NCBI RefSeq assembly: GCF_000304475.1
Contig: NC_018941.1
Coordinates: forward strand, 744,001-808,000
Origin: Kazachstania africana CBS 2517
Lineage: Eukaryota > Ascomycota > Saccharomycetes > Saccharomycetales > Saccharomycetaceae
Length of the DNA stretch: 64,000 nucleotides
Reading direction: 5' to 3'
Part shown: positions 1 through 8,306 of the stretch, piece after piece
Numbering within the stretch: the stretch's first letter is position 1
Layout: every line of letters starts with the position of its first letter
The notes under the pieces: generated by a model
The model's database searches: none
What the model saw: the letters and a program-made list of their open reading frames with translations, nothing else
What the model was told of the DNA's origin: nothing
Position numbers and translations under genes: made by a program

Positions 1-165
1 GAATAAAATTGTATAAATTACTAGTAAAACACCGAACACAGAGAATACAGCCCATAACCAATCTGAACCTCTCTTAGTTAGATGCATATCTAAACCAGTT
101 GGAGGATTAGCGTTCAATGCATGATTACCTGCACGTTGGAAGAAATTTGGTACTGTAGAAGTCAT
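1..165 (-). CDS. HSP30/MRH1/YRO2-family membrane protein, N-terminal part only
   Basis: Reading from the ATG at 163-165 on the minus strand gives 55 residues before the window ends. They contain the block NPPTGLDMHLTKRGSDWLWAVF, of which the part GLDMHxTKRGSDWLWAVF is typical of the fungal Hsp30/Mrh1/Yro2 family, followed by the start of a first hydrophobic helix. Family members are seven-helix, opsin-related proteins of the plasma membrane; Hsp30 is stress-induced and restrains the Pma1 proton pump. The GLDMH wording looks closer to Hsp30 than to Mrh1, but 55 residues do not settle which paralog this is. In S. cerevisiae none of the three family members lies next to COA6, so synteny breaks here. 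Confidence 0.8.
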   Translation of the reverse strand, partial: MTSTVPNFFQRAGNHALNANPPTGLDMHLTKRGSDWLWAVFSVFGVLLVIYTILF

Positions 166-1211
166 TTTTCTAATTATTGTTTCCTGAAGTATAACTAAAT
201 AATATAGTAAATAATTCTTATAATATTGATTCGAGTATTAAAAAATAAATTGAAACTAATATCTAAAGTAGATAAAGCATGATATTGAACAGGTTTATAT
301 ATAATTAATTTGAGAGGTTTAAAGGAAAAGGGTTATTAAAAACTAGGATAGCAAGTGTGACTTAGTAAGAACGCATAAATAAGGAGTCCTGAAAGGATTT
401 ATAAGTTCTATGATTTTCTTCTTCGACCAATTGGCAATGTTACAAGATCTCTCTATAGAATGTGCAGTTGTATATCTAAGGAACAAGAAAGAAAAGGTAT
501 CTAGAACATAAAAGATAATTCATGGCACAGAATGAAGGGATGATGATACTATTTGGGGAGTTACAAGTTAAAAGATTTCATTTATACTCCTCGATGAGTT
601 TACAATGGGGGACGGACCATTAATTAACCTATCATGATTACGAGATGCCTGCAACTCCTAGTAATTCCGAGGATGGCACAAAAACGCCGCAAGTCTGTTC
701 GGAGTCCAATGTGTCGTGCTTACGAGATTCACAGGGGTGGGAGGACCTGCATAATTGTTCCTCGAAGATCAGGAAAGAACATAAGCGAATGAGAGGAAAC
801 GAGGAAATTGATCCGCGGCAAAAAACAGAGAGGCGTGGGTATATAGAATCCGATGGAAGCAAGGAATGAGATGAGCAGGCCCCCCTGCAGCGAATTGGGA
901 GCTAAACCAATCAGGGTACGAATTTAAGCTCTTCCCATCCGAGTACGGCGGAAAAACAATAATGAGTCCATTAGTCCTTTTCAATTTGTTCATATAATCC
1001 AATCTTCTGATGGCAGGGTATTTTGTACAGCAGAACAGAAAAGCATTAGTTAGTTAGGCCTGGGCATTGCATGCTTTTTTCGTGTATGCACTATTGTAGA
1101 GGTTTAAAGGTTACTATCGTAAAATATTAATCTAACACAGATATATCATTAGAAGGAATATATGATGATGATTATTATTATTGTAGGTATATAAAAAGAT
1201 TATGAAAATGT
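166..1211. other. Intergenic: 3' flank of COA6 and promoter of the HSP30-like gene
   Basis: This holds 1.05 kb between two minus-strand genes. A GC-richer patch at about 600-960 contains two stress-response-element cores (AGGGG at 733-737, CCCCT at 882-886) and a near-PDRE sequence TCCGCGGC just after position 810. A 74-codon plus-strand open frame at 645-869 overlaps this patch; it has no recognisable similarity and lies among the promoter motifs, so it is not called. No RNA gene was recognised. Confidence 0.6.
733..886. promoter_or_regulatory. Candidate Msn2/4 stress elements upstream of the HSP30-like gene
   Basis: AGGGG at 733-737 and CCCCT at 882-886 match the stress response element core. 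They lie about 570-720 bp upstream of the HSP30-like start codon, in the only GC-rich patch of the gap. The motif is short and expected by chance, so the call rests on clustering and on the stress-inducible nature of the family. Confidence 0.3.
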
Positions 1212-1532
1212 CTAATCCTGTATTTGTTCTTGTTGTCTTTTCAATTCTAGTTCTCTATCAATCTGACTATTTCTAAAATCGATAAGTCTCTTTTGTTTGA
1301 AATAATTTATCCAACTTGTAGCACAATTTTTATTGAATTTTTTACTCTCATCTTTACAATTTTGATTAATTAATTTTTCATTTTTTGGATCTAATGAATT
1401 AATCACATTAATCTTATCCAGACAATTAAAAAAGTCATCTCTTGATTCCCAACATAATTCTCTTTGTTTCCTATTATTTTCAAAATCTTTATTACTGTCT
1501 GAACTATTTGAAAAAAATGGTATCCAAACCAT
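1212..1532 (-). CDS. COA6: Cytochrome c oxidase assembly factor Coa6
   Basis: A 106-residue protein with the Coa6 twin-cysteine signature: C27-x9-C37 (CWESRDDFFNC) and C59-x10-C70, followed by the conserved SWINYF segment and a charged helical tail. Coa6 acts in the mitochondrial intermembrane space, helping copper delivery to the Cox2 Cu-A site; the cysteine pairs form two disulfides in a coiled-coil-helix fold. The start is taken at the first ATG in frame (1530-1532); a longer reading to 1553 would need a GTG start. Its divergent neighbour is FAA4, as with YMR244C-A and YMR246W in S. cerevisiae, which supports orthology. Confidence 0.92.
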   Translation of the reverse strand: MVWIPFFSNSSDSNKDFENNRKQRELCWESRDDFFNCLDKINVINSLDPKNEKLINQNCKDESKKFNKNCATSWINYFKQKRLIDFRNSQIDRELELKRQQEQIQD

Positions 1533-1769
1533 GCTTGAAGCGGAACTACTCACAAATTACAGTATAATTACTACTAGTTATTTAGATCAAATTGTAATAT
1601 AATAAAAGTACTATGCACTCACTAACTATCCATCATTTTTTTTCTTTCAGTAATTAGTTATCCCATCACAAGTATTATCTCCCTTAAAATTTCCCCAGAG
1701 AATATCAAATGAGACGAAAACAAAATAATTGATTTTTTCAATTATCCGCTGAATCACTGTATACGAATA

Positions 1770-1777
1770 CACGTGAC
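1770..1777 (-). promoter_or_regulatory. Cbf1-type E-box
   Basis: The plus strand reads CACGTGAC, that is GTCACGTG on the minus strand, which fits the Cbf1 consensus RTCACGTG. It lies about 240 bp upstream of COA6. Cbf1 is known to act at respiratory and lipid genes, so either divergent gene could be the target. Motif match only. Confidence 0.35.
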
Positions 1778-2941
1778 TGATAAATGAATGACCGGAAACA
1801 AGAATAATTAGCCACTAGCCATCTGGTCAATGGCAACTGATGATGACGATGATAACGACATCAGTTGTGGATACCCATCGACACTTGACAGGGAAGAACA
1901 GCACACGTAGTCACATTTACACTGGGCTGGTTTTCGTCAACAAAGATCATTCAAGCAACCGCTGAGCGGCACGCCATGAGACACAAAAAAAAATTGTTGT
2001 GTTGTTGAATTTATTCATCCAACAAAAAAACTGATTGGGTTTCAAACAGTTGATTTTGAATAAAATCGCATGGAGTTAAGAGAAATAAATGCGAAACTGA
2101 TGAAGTTGAACTATCAAGGCATTTATACTTAAAAGCGTTGACGATAGTATATATACATTAGATCAATATTTGGCTAAGTACTTCAAATTAGATGGAAGAA
2201 GTGCATCCATGCAACGTGTTCAATATGGTATATACTTTAGAGACTAGTAATCCAGCTGTCGATTATAACGAATAGTACAGCAGTGATATATATATATATG
2301 TGTGTCTGTAGCCGCCCATCCACTGTGTTTCTGACGATTCTGACGATTCTGGCATTTCTTCCACTTAACATTGTCTATTAACGATTCCTCGGACATCAAT
2401 ATTACTATCTCCATTCCAAAAACGAGTGGCTTTTATTTCATCTTTATCTCCAGCAAAAGCCGGGAAAAACCAGGAAAAACTCAACAAAATTTCGATTGGA
2501 GGGCCCCACCATTTTTTTTTTTTCTAATCAAAATTCTGATACCCTTTTTTTAATCTCATCGGACATGATGATAACCTGTCGTTGGCGGTAAATCCAATTA
2601 TTTTTTTTGTTGGGTACAACAAAACCATCATTATTATTATATAAAAAAATAAGAGTTCCAATCAATGATAAAGAAAGAAATATCTATATCTACTGTTTCC
2701 CTATCAATAATAACGCCCTAAAAGTTAACAAACTTTAATAATACCTTTTTTTTTATTCTTTCGATCTTCAATACAAAGAGTCATCGAAACAAACTTTTAC
2801 AGAAATAGGATATCAAACAGATCAGATCAGTAAATACTATTGTTCAACCCCTGCGTTTCAACATATCCCAACTATAGATTTTTTCATCCTTTCATTATTT
2901 GCCTTTAGTATAAGAATAGAAAAAGAAAGCTTTCATTTTTT

Positions 2942-2954
2942 TTCTAGAAGTTTC
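2942..2954 (+). promoter_or_regulatory. Three-unit heat shock element upstream of FAA4
   Basis: TTCTAGAAGTTTC is a perfect TTC-nn-GAA-nn-TTC arrangement, the minimal trimeric Hsf1 site. It lies about 90 bp upstream of the FAA4 ATG, just before a TATA-like CATTTTATAG. At that distance it could be core promoter or 5' leader; binding is inferred. Confidence 0.45.
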
Positions 2955-3042
2955 CAAGCCCATTTTATAGATTTAGAAAAACAATATTTTACTTTAAATT
3001 GTTTTTTTCCAATATTATAATATCATATCATTTATCAAATCA

Positions 3043-5142
3043 ATGGTAGCACAATACTCCGTAGAAGTTGGTCCTGCAGCTAATGAACATGAAACAGCCC
3101 CAAGAAGAAATATTAGAGTGGCAAAAGAACCTTTAAAGAGACCCATTAATATGAAATGTTCAACAGTATATGAATTTGCTTTAGAATGTTTCGAAAGAGG
3201 TGGTCGTAAAAAGGCCATGGGTTGGAGAGATGTTATTGATATTCATGAAGAGCAAAAAATAGTGAATAAAGTAATTGATGGTAAAGACACTCCAATTGAA
3301 AAGACATGGTTGTACTATGAATTATCTCCTTACAGATATAATACTTACCGTGAATTAATCAAAATTATGCATAATTTAGGTAGAGGTTTAGTAAAAATTG
3401 GTTTAACTCCGGCAAGTGATGATAAATTACATATCTTTGCCTCTACAGGACCTAAATGGATGAAAATGTTTTTAGGTGCACAATCTCAGGCTATTCCAAT
3501 CGTTACAGCTTATGATACTCTTGGTGAAAGTGGTTTAACTCATTCTATGGTTCAAACATGTTCCAAGGCAATCTTTACAGATAATGCTCTACTAGCGAAC
3601 TTAATTGGTCCAATCCAGAAAGCTACTGATTTGAAATATATTATTCATTCTGATGCCATTGATCCAGAAGATAAGAGACAAAATGGTAAAATTTATCAAA
3701 ATGCAAAAGATGCCATTGATAAAATTAGAGAAGTTAGACCAGATATTGAAATATTTAGTTTCATTGAATTGATTGAATTAGGTAAATCTGCCAAAAATGA
3801 AATTGTACCACATCCACCACAATCAGAAGATCTTTCATGTATTATGTACACTTCAGGTTCGACCGGTGATCCAAAAGGTGTCGTCTTGAAACATTCAAAC
3901 ATTGTTGCCGGTATTGCTGGTGTTGGTCATAACGTTTATCCTCAAATTGGTGAAAATGACAGGATTGTTGCATTTTTACCGTTGGCACATATCTTCGAAT
4001 TGGTATTTGAAATGGAAGCCTTCTTTTGGGGTGGTATCCTTGGTTATGCCACTGTCAAGACTCTAACAAAAGCATCCGTAAGAAATTGTCAAGGTGATTT
4101 GGCAGAATTTAAACCTACCCTCATGGTTGGTGTTGCTGCCGTTTGGGAAACCGTCAGAAAAGGTATTCTAGGCCAATTGAAATTACAACCAGCAATTACT
4201 CAAAAGGTTTTTTGGTCTGCATATAATACCAAATTAAAATTAGACAAATACGGGTTACCTGGTGGTAACGCTATAGGTAACTTGATCTTCAAAAAAGTCA
4301 GAGAGGTAACAGGTGGCCAATTAAGATATATTTTAAATGGTGGATCTCCAATTAGTAGAAGCGCCCAAGAGTTTTTATCAAATTTATTGTGTCCAATGTT
4401 AATTGGTTATGGTCTGACCGAAACAGTCGCTTGTGCTGCTGTCTTAGAGCCGGATCATTTTGAAATTGGTATCACTGGTGACTTAACTGGTGCCATCACA
4501 GCTAAATTGGTCGATGTTGAGGAATTAAACTACTTCGCAAAAAATAATCAAGGTGAATTATGGATCAAAGGTGATCCTGTCCTTCCAGAATACTATAAGA
4601 ATCCAGAAGAAACGCGTGCTGCATTAACTGAAGATGGCTGGTTTAAGACAGGTGATATTGCTGAATGGACTCCATCGGGTCAAATCAAGATCATTGACAG
4701 AAAGAAGAATCTAGTCAAAACATTGAATGGTGAATATATTGCATTAGAAAAACTAGAATCCATCTACAGATCAAATCAATACGTGCAAAATATTTGTGTT
4801 TATGCTGATGTTAGTCAAGTTAAACCAGTTGGTATTGTTGTACCATCCATACCCGAAGTTACTAAATTAGCCAAATCATTAGGCATCTTAAAAGCCAAGG
4901 ATGATTCTGCTGAAAATCATTTACAAAATCCAAAATTAGTTCAAGCAGTACATAATGACATGTTAAAGACAGGTAAGTCATTAAAGTTAGCTGGTATCGA
5001 ACTATTGGCTGGTATAGTTCTATTTGATGGCGAGTGGACTCCAGAAAACGGTTACGTCACCTCTGCACAAAAATTGAAAAGAAATGATATCTTTTCAGAG
5101 GTTAAAGAGCAAGTAAATTCTGTCTATGCGCATGTCAGGTAA
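3043..5142 (+). CDS. FAA4: Long-chain fatty acyl-CoA synthetase (Faa4/Faa1 type)
   Basis: A 699-residue AMP-forming acyl-CoA ligase, close to the 694-700 residues of S. cerevisiae Faa4 and Faa1. The AMP-binding signature YTSGSTGDPKG is at residues 269-279, and the fatty-acyl-CoA-synthetase signature begins at about 531 with DGWFKTGDIAEW and continues through IDRKKNLVKTLNGEY. The enzyme activates imported and endogenous C12-C18 fatty acids for lipid synthesis, beta-oxidation and protein acylation. FAA1 and FAA4 are duplicates from the whole-genome duplication; the adjacent COA6 and nearby RKR1 and GAD1 place this on the FAA4 track, although GNT1 two genes on is a neighbour of FAA1 in S. cerevisiae. 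Confidence 0.93.
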   Translation: MVAQYSVEVGPAANEHETAPRRNIRVAKEPLKRPINMKCSTVYEFALECFERGGRKKAMGWRDVIDIHEEQKIVNKVIDGKDTPIEKTWLYYELSPYRYNTYRELIKIMHNLGRGLVKIGLTPASDDKLHIFASTGPKWMKMFLGAQSQAIPIVTAYDTLGESGLTHSMVQTCSKAIFTDNALLANLIGPIQKATDLKYIIHSDAIDPEDKRQNGKIYQNAKDAIDKIREVRPDIEIFSFIELIELGKSAKNEIVPHPPQSEDLSCIMYTSGSTGDPKGVVLKHSNIVAGIAGVGHNVYPQIGENDRIVAFLPLAHIFELVFEMEAFFWGGILGYATVKTLTKASVRNCQGDLAEFKPTLMVGVAAVWETVRKGILGQLKLQPAITQKVFWSAYNTKLKLDKYGLPGGNAIGNLIFKKVREVTGGQLRYILNGGSPISRSAQEFLSNLLCPMLIGYGLTETVACAAVLEPDHFEIGITGDLTGAITAKLVDVEELNYFAKNNQGELWIKGDPVLPEYYKNPEETRAALTEDGWFKTGDIAEWTPSGQIKIIDRKKNLVKTLNGEYIALEKLESIYRSNQYVQNICVYADVSQVKPVGIVVPSIPEVTKLAKSLGILKAKDDSAENHLQNPKLVQAVHNDMLKTGKSLKLAGIELLAGIVLFDGEWTPENGYVTSAQKLKRNDIFSEVKEQVNSVYAHVR

Positions 5143-5169
5143 GAAGGAACTTCAATAACCACAAAACAT

Positions 5170-6170
5170 ATTGCTTCATGTACATTTAATTTAATTAATA
5201 ATCTCATTTATTCTATGAAAATAATTTCACAAATGAAATAAAAACCCCAAGCATTTTTAAAAAGATATATAATAATCATCACGTTCATATATTGCGTCAA
5301 AGTTCAATAATATTGAATTACGTTTTCCATTAAGGCAAGTTGAAGAGTCAAGCAAATATAAATACATAAATTTGTTTCTTTTACAAATAGATTTCTCCCG
5401 GGTATGAAACTACATTCTATTATTAAATCAATAGATGAGCGATTAAACGGGATATTTGACTCTATGATTTCAATTAACCATAAATAATTCAACATAACTC
5501 CAGTAATTCAACTTTTTCACTTCGATGATTCCTTTATACAAGATTTATCATATTCATATCATCCAATGTAACTTTTCAAGTTACAAAATAAATTCCAAAC
5601 CAATGAAAAGTAAAACATCTGAGGACTTCATAGTTTCAATTACTACCTAAGACAACCTAAGAAGCATTCTACAAGCAAAATTAAACCAAGTCATTCGTCA
5701 AACTCAATCAATTCTATCACTAACAATGTAAATTCCTATAGAGCTCCTTAAATTTGATATAAAAAGTAGCAAAGTTATGGAAATGAAAGCTTTAAAACTA
5801 ATTTTTAAGATCACAGATTTCTATGAACTACAAGTCAAAAAAATATGAAAAACTCATATTAACGACATAGCAGCGGAATACACATCGGAATTAATAGAAT
5901 GACAAACTCAAAGTATCACTTCATCCAATCTACCTGCAAAAATACCTGTACCTCAGGCTTAAAAGTAATAATATTAATTGATCATCTTCAAATAATCTCA
6001 TCGGTACGAAATCAATCTACAACCTCGAAAGTTGCTAGAATGACAGAAGTCTTGAAAAACCCCCGAATCTTCAAAGACACTCGCACAAAAACATGCAAGT
6101 CTTGCCAATTATTGGTGCGAAATAGGTATGACATTCCATCAATGATTATCTTTTCTAGTAAGAAGTAGTT
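5170..6170 (-). ncRNA. Candidate large H/ACA snoRNA (snR86-like), extent approximate
   Basis: FAA4 and GNT1 converge on a 1.32-kb interval with no credible protein gene, yet near its GNT1 end the minus strand carries a compact Pol II promoter: Reb1 site TTACCCG (6238-6244), an A/T element (6211-6225) and TATAAAAAA (6201-6209). Transcription from it would run towards FAA4 for about 1 kb. In S. cerevisiae the roughly 1-kb H/ACA snoRNA snR86 lies between FAA4 and RKR1. Position and size fit. I could not identify the guide pocket, H box or ACA end, so both ends and the identity are inferred. Confidence 0.4.
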
Positions 6171-6200
6171 TGGGAGTGTACAATTATATTTCCATCGCAC

Positions 6201-6244
6201 TTTTTTATACTGAAAAATTTTCGATTAATTTAAAAACCGGGTAA
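6201..6244 (-). promoter_or_regulatory. Reb1 site plus TATA promoter inside a convergent intergenic region
   Basis: On the minus strand, in order: TTACCCG (6238-6244, Reb1), ATCGAAAATTTTTCA (6211-6225, RRPE-like), TATAAAAAA (6201-6209) and GCGATGG (6192-6198, near-PAC). This spacing is typical of yeast snoRNA and ribosome-biogenesis promoters. Neither flanking protein gene would use it because both end here. Alternatively the Reb1 site could act as a road-block terminator for GNT1-strand read-through. Confidence 0.5.
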
Positions 6245-6466
6245 CAAATATATTGGTTCAAATTATCTTATAGGGCCACAGTTATTGCAAGCAGTTACTA
6301 TGGAATTCGATGGTTCAAATGTTGTCGTAACACTTAATAATTGGATAGAAATGTATAATTGTAACGAGATCCGTAATCTATAAATATAATCTAAATGCTG
6401 CTTGATGCTAGAAGGGTCCATTAAGAAAAAAGGAATAAGGGAAATATTCCAATTATATGGCTCTTC

Positions 6467-7933
6467 CTAGTTGCATATACTTCTGGCCTGGATAAAAGTA
6501 TCATAAAATGAGTTCCAGATATTGCAAGCTTTTGTCTCTTGGTCAAGATCCTCCGCGGTCTCTGCATCCGGCACACACTCAAATTCTTTGATTGAAACGT
6601 AATGCCAAGGTTTGCCAATTGGATAGTCCGAAAAATGGATGTACTTTGCATCTGCTACTGATTTATCCAAACCCAGCAGTTCATTCCCGTCATTATCCAT
6701 TCTTTTATAACCTAAAATGTCATTCGAGATCATCGAGTAATGATTTTTATTTCTTAATGATCCCGTTAATAAACCATATCTGCCGAATGGTAAAACCATG
6801 ACTTCTGGGATAAACTCACTTTTCAACTTTCTAAAAAGACTGAACTGATAGTAAACAATTTTTTTCAAGTTGTATAATTCTTCATTGATTAAATCCATAT
6901 CGTACATTTCTTTCTTGGTCAAAGCCCTGGGCAATAGTTCATACAGAATTTTATCAAATGTTTCTTTGGAAGGCTTGATGACCATAATATTAGAGGCAAA
7001 CTTTATTTTGCTAGCCTTTTTGCTTGTATGGAAATCAAACAAAGGAGATGCAGATGACGTTGAGCTTATTATTTCTTGAGCAACGTTTTTAGAATTCAAA
7101 TAGAGCGATGAGGGCAGACTTGGTAGATGATTATAGATCATCTTACCTTTCTTGATTCTAGATATAGTCTGTTTGTTATAATTGTTCAAATTCAAGGTAA
7201 TACGATCATCATGCTGCAACTCATGATATGCCTCTTTTAGATCATTTTGCGATATAAACCAATACGTCATTGGAGCAGCAAATTTGATATACTGTGGTAA
7301 GAAGAATAACTCATCAAGATTAGCAGTTAAAGCAGCATCGTTATCCATATATATTATTCTATCAAAGTCGGTTTCATTAAACACACGCAGTTTTGTCAGA
7401 CTTTCATTCCAAGGAGTATAATCCTTAGGTTTGACGATGTTGTCCACATACTTGATACGCACTTGTTCGCTATCAACATTCTTTATGGATGCTAACATTA
7501 ATATGTTTTTTTCCTTGTTAGTTGCATTGTCCTCGATTAAGTCTTTTGTAACCAAAAGCACCAGTTTGGCCTTGGTTTGAAATTCTGTTTTCAGCTTGTT
7601 AAACATGATTAATGTGTTACATAGGTAACTGGCATCTGTAACATAGTTCACATATGCAAATTTATCCCAGTTGATGCCTTTGTTGGTCTTGGATGCCCGA
7701 CTTAAAGTTTCACTGTATAGGCTATCAATCACTTCTTCTGGAATCTGTTTAATTTCCAGAGGATTAAACATCTGTTCTAATGAGTCTTTGTTTTCTTTAA
7801 AAAAACGTTTATAGTACTTAATCTCTTTGTTTAATTGGAACTGAACAATACCACGAGTAATAATTGTGACCATTATGAAACCTATTAACACATAAAGGAA
7901 AAATCTCAACCTTCTTCTCGATATGAGTCTCAT
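6467..7933 (-). CDS. GNT1: N-acetylglucosaminyltransferase Gnt1
   Basis: A 488-residue type II membrane protein: a short basic N-terminus (MRLISRRRLRFF), one membrane helix at about 10-27, then a luminal catalytic region in the GT8-like fold. The DxD metal and sugar-nucleotide motif is D197-N198-D199 within IIYMDNDAALTANLDELF. The conserved blocks FAYVNYVTDASYLCNTL, VKPKDYTPWNESLTKL and YIHFSDYP match S. cerevisiae Gnt1 (491 aa). Gnt1 works in the Golgi and caps N-linked mannan with GlcNAc. In S. cerevisiae GNT1 lies near FAA1 on chromosome XV; finding it beside the FAA4 copy points to loss of alternate duplicates. Confidence 0.93.
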   Translation of the reverse strand: MRLISRRRLRFFLYVLIGFIMVTIITRGIVQFQLNKEIKYYKRFFKENKDSLEQMFNPLEIKQIPEEVIDSLYSETLSRASKTNKGINWDKFAYVNYVTDASYLCNTLIMFNKLKTEFQTKAKLVLLVTKDLIEDNATNKEKNILMLASIKNVDSEQVRIKYVDNIVKPKDYTPWNESLTKLRVFNETDFDRIIYMDNDAALTANLDELFFLPQYIKFAAPMTYWFISQNDLKEAYHELQHDDRITLNLNNYNKQTISRIKKGKMIYNHLPSLPSSLYLNSKNVAQEIISSTSSASPLFDFHTSKKASKIKFASNIMVIKPSKETFDKILYELLPRALTKKEMYDMDLINEELYNLKKIVYYQFSLFRKLKSEFIPEVMVLPFGRYGLLTGSLRNKNHYSMISNDILGYKRMDNDGNELLGLDKSVADAKYIHFSDYPIGKPWHYVSIKEFECVPDAETAEDLDQETKACNIWNSFYDTFIQARSICN

Positions 7934-8306
7934 TTTGATGTATAATTTGATTAGTTTCCCTATATATCAATAAACTAATCGAAAAAGGTACTATATAGAT
8001 GAGATGTGATCGTGAATATTTGTTACTCATCGATCTTATATAATAGGAGAGCCGTTCTTGAAAATTGCAATATTCTCGCTAAGTCGTTACCAAGCAAAAT
8101 GCTGAATATTGCTTGAGAGAGTAACTCTAAAACACATATAATCATATCTATGACACGATTCAATTTTATGTACTCTTAAAATTATACACGGAAGCTAGTC
8201 AATAATATGCATATACCTATATTTCCTTCAATACACTTATAACGAATAAGAGCTATGGAAAAAAACTCTGTTAATACTACGTGAAATCATCCTAAAAAAG
8301 TTACTT
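7934..8306. other. Intergenic: RKR1 3' flank and GNT1 promoter
   Basis: 370 bp of AT-rich sequence between two minus-strand genes. I see no RNA gene or convincing factor site here. Confidence 0.6.

Larger units (their letters stand above)
1533..3042. other. Long divergent promoter region between COA6 and FAA4
   Basis: 1.5 kb with no plausible gene; a 60-codon frame at 2371-2553 ends in homopolymer and is not believed. Visible motifs are an E-box CACGTGAC (1770-1777), an 11-bp CCG-N5-CGG element (1959-1969), a short TA repeat near 2288-2300, several poly(T) runs, and a three-unit heat-shock element close to FAA4 (2942-2954). Confidence 0.7.

Noticed and set aside
645..869. 74-codon plus-strand frame in the HSP30-like promoter
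   Set aside because: No recognisable similarity; it lies over a cluster of promoter motifs. A frame overlapping it on the minus strand has only a TTG start.
1212..1553. Longer starts for COA6, RRN9, PPA2, RSN1, CUE1, TRM732, PET111, YMR253C and ZDS1
   Set aside because: In each the extended reading begins with TTG or GTG; the first in-frame ATG gives the family-typical N-terminus and was used instead.
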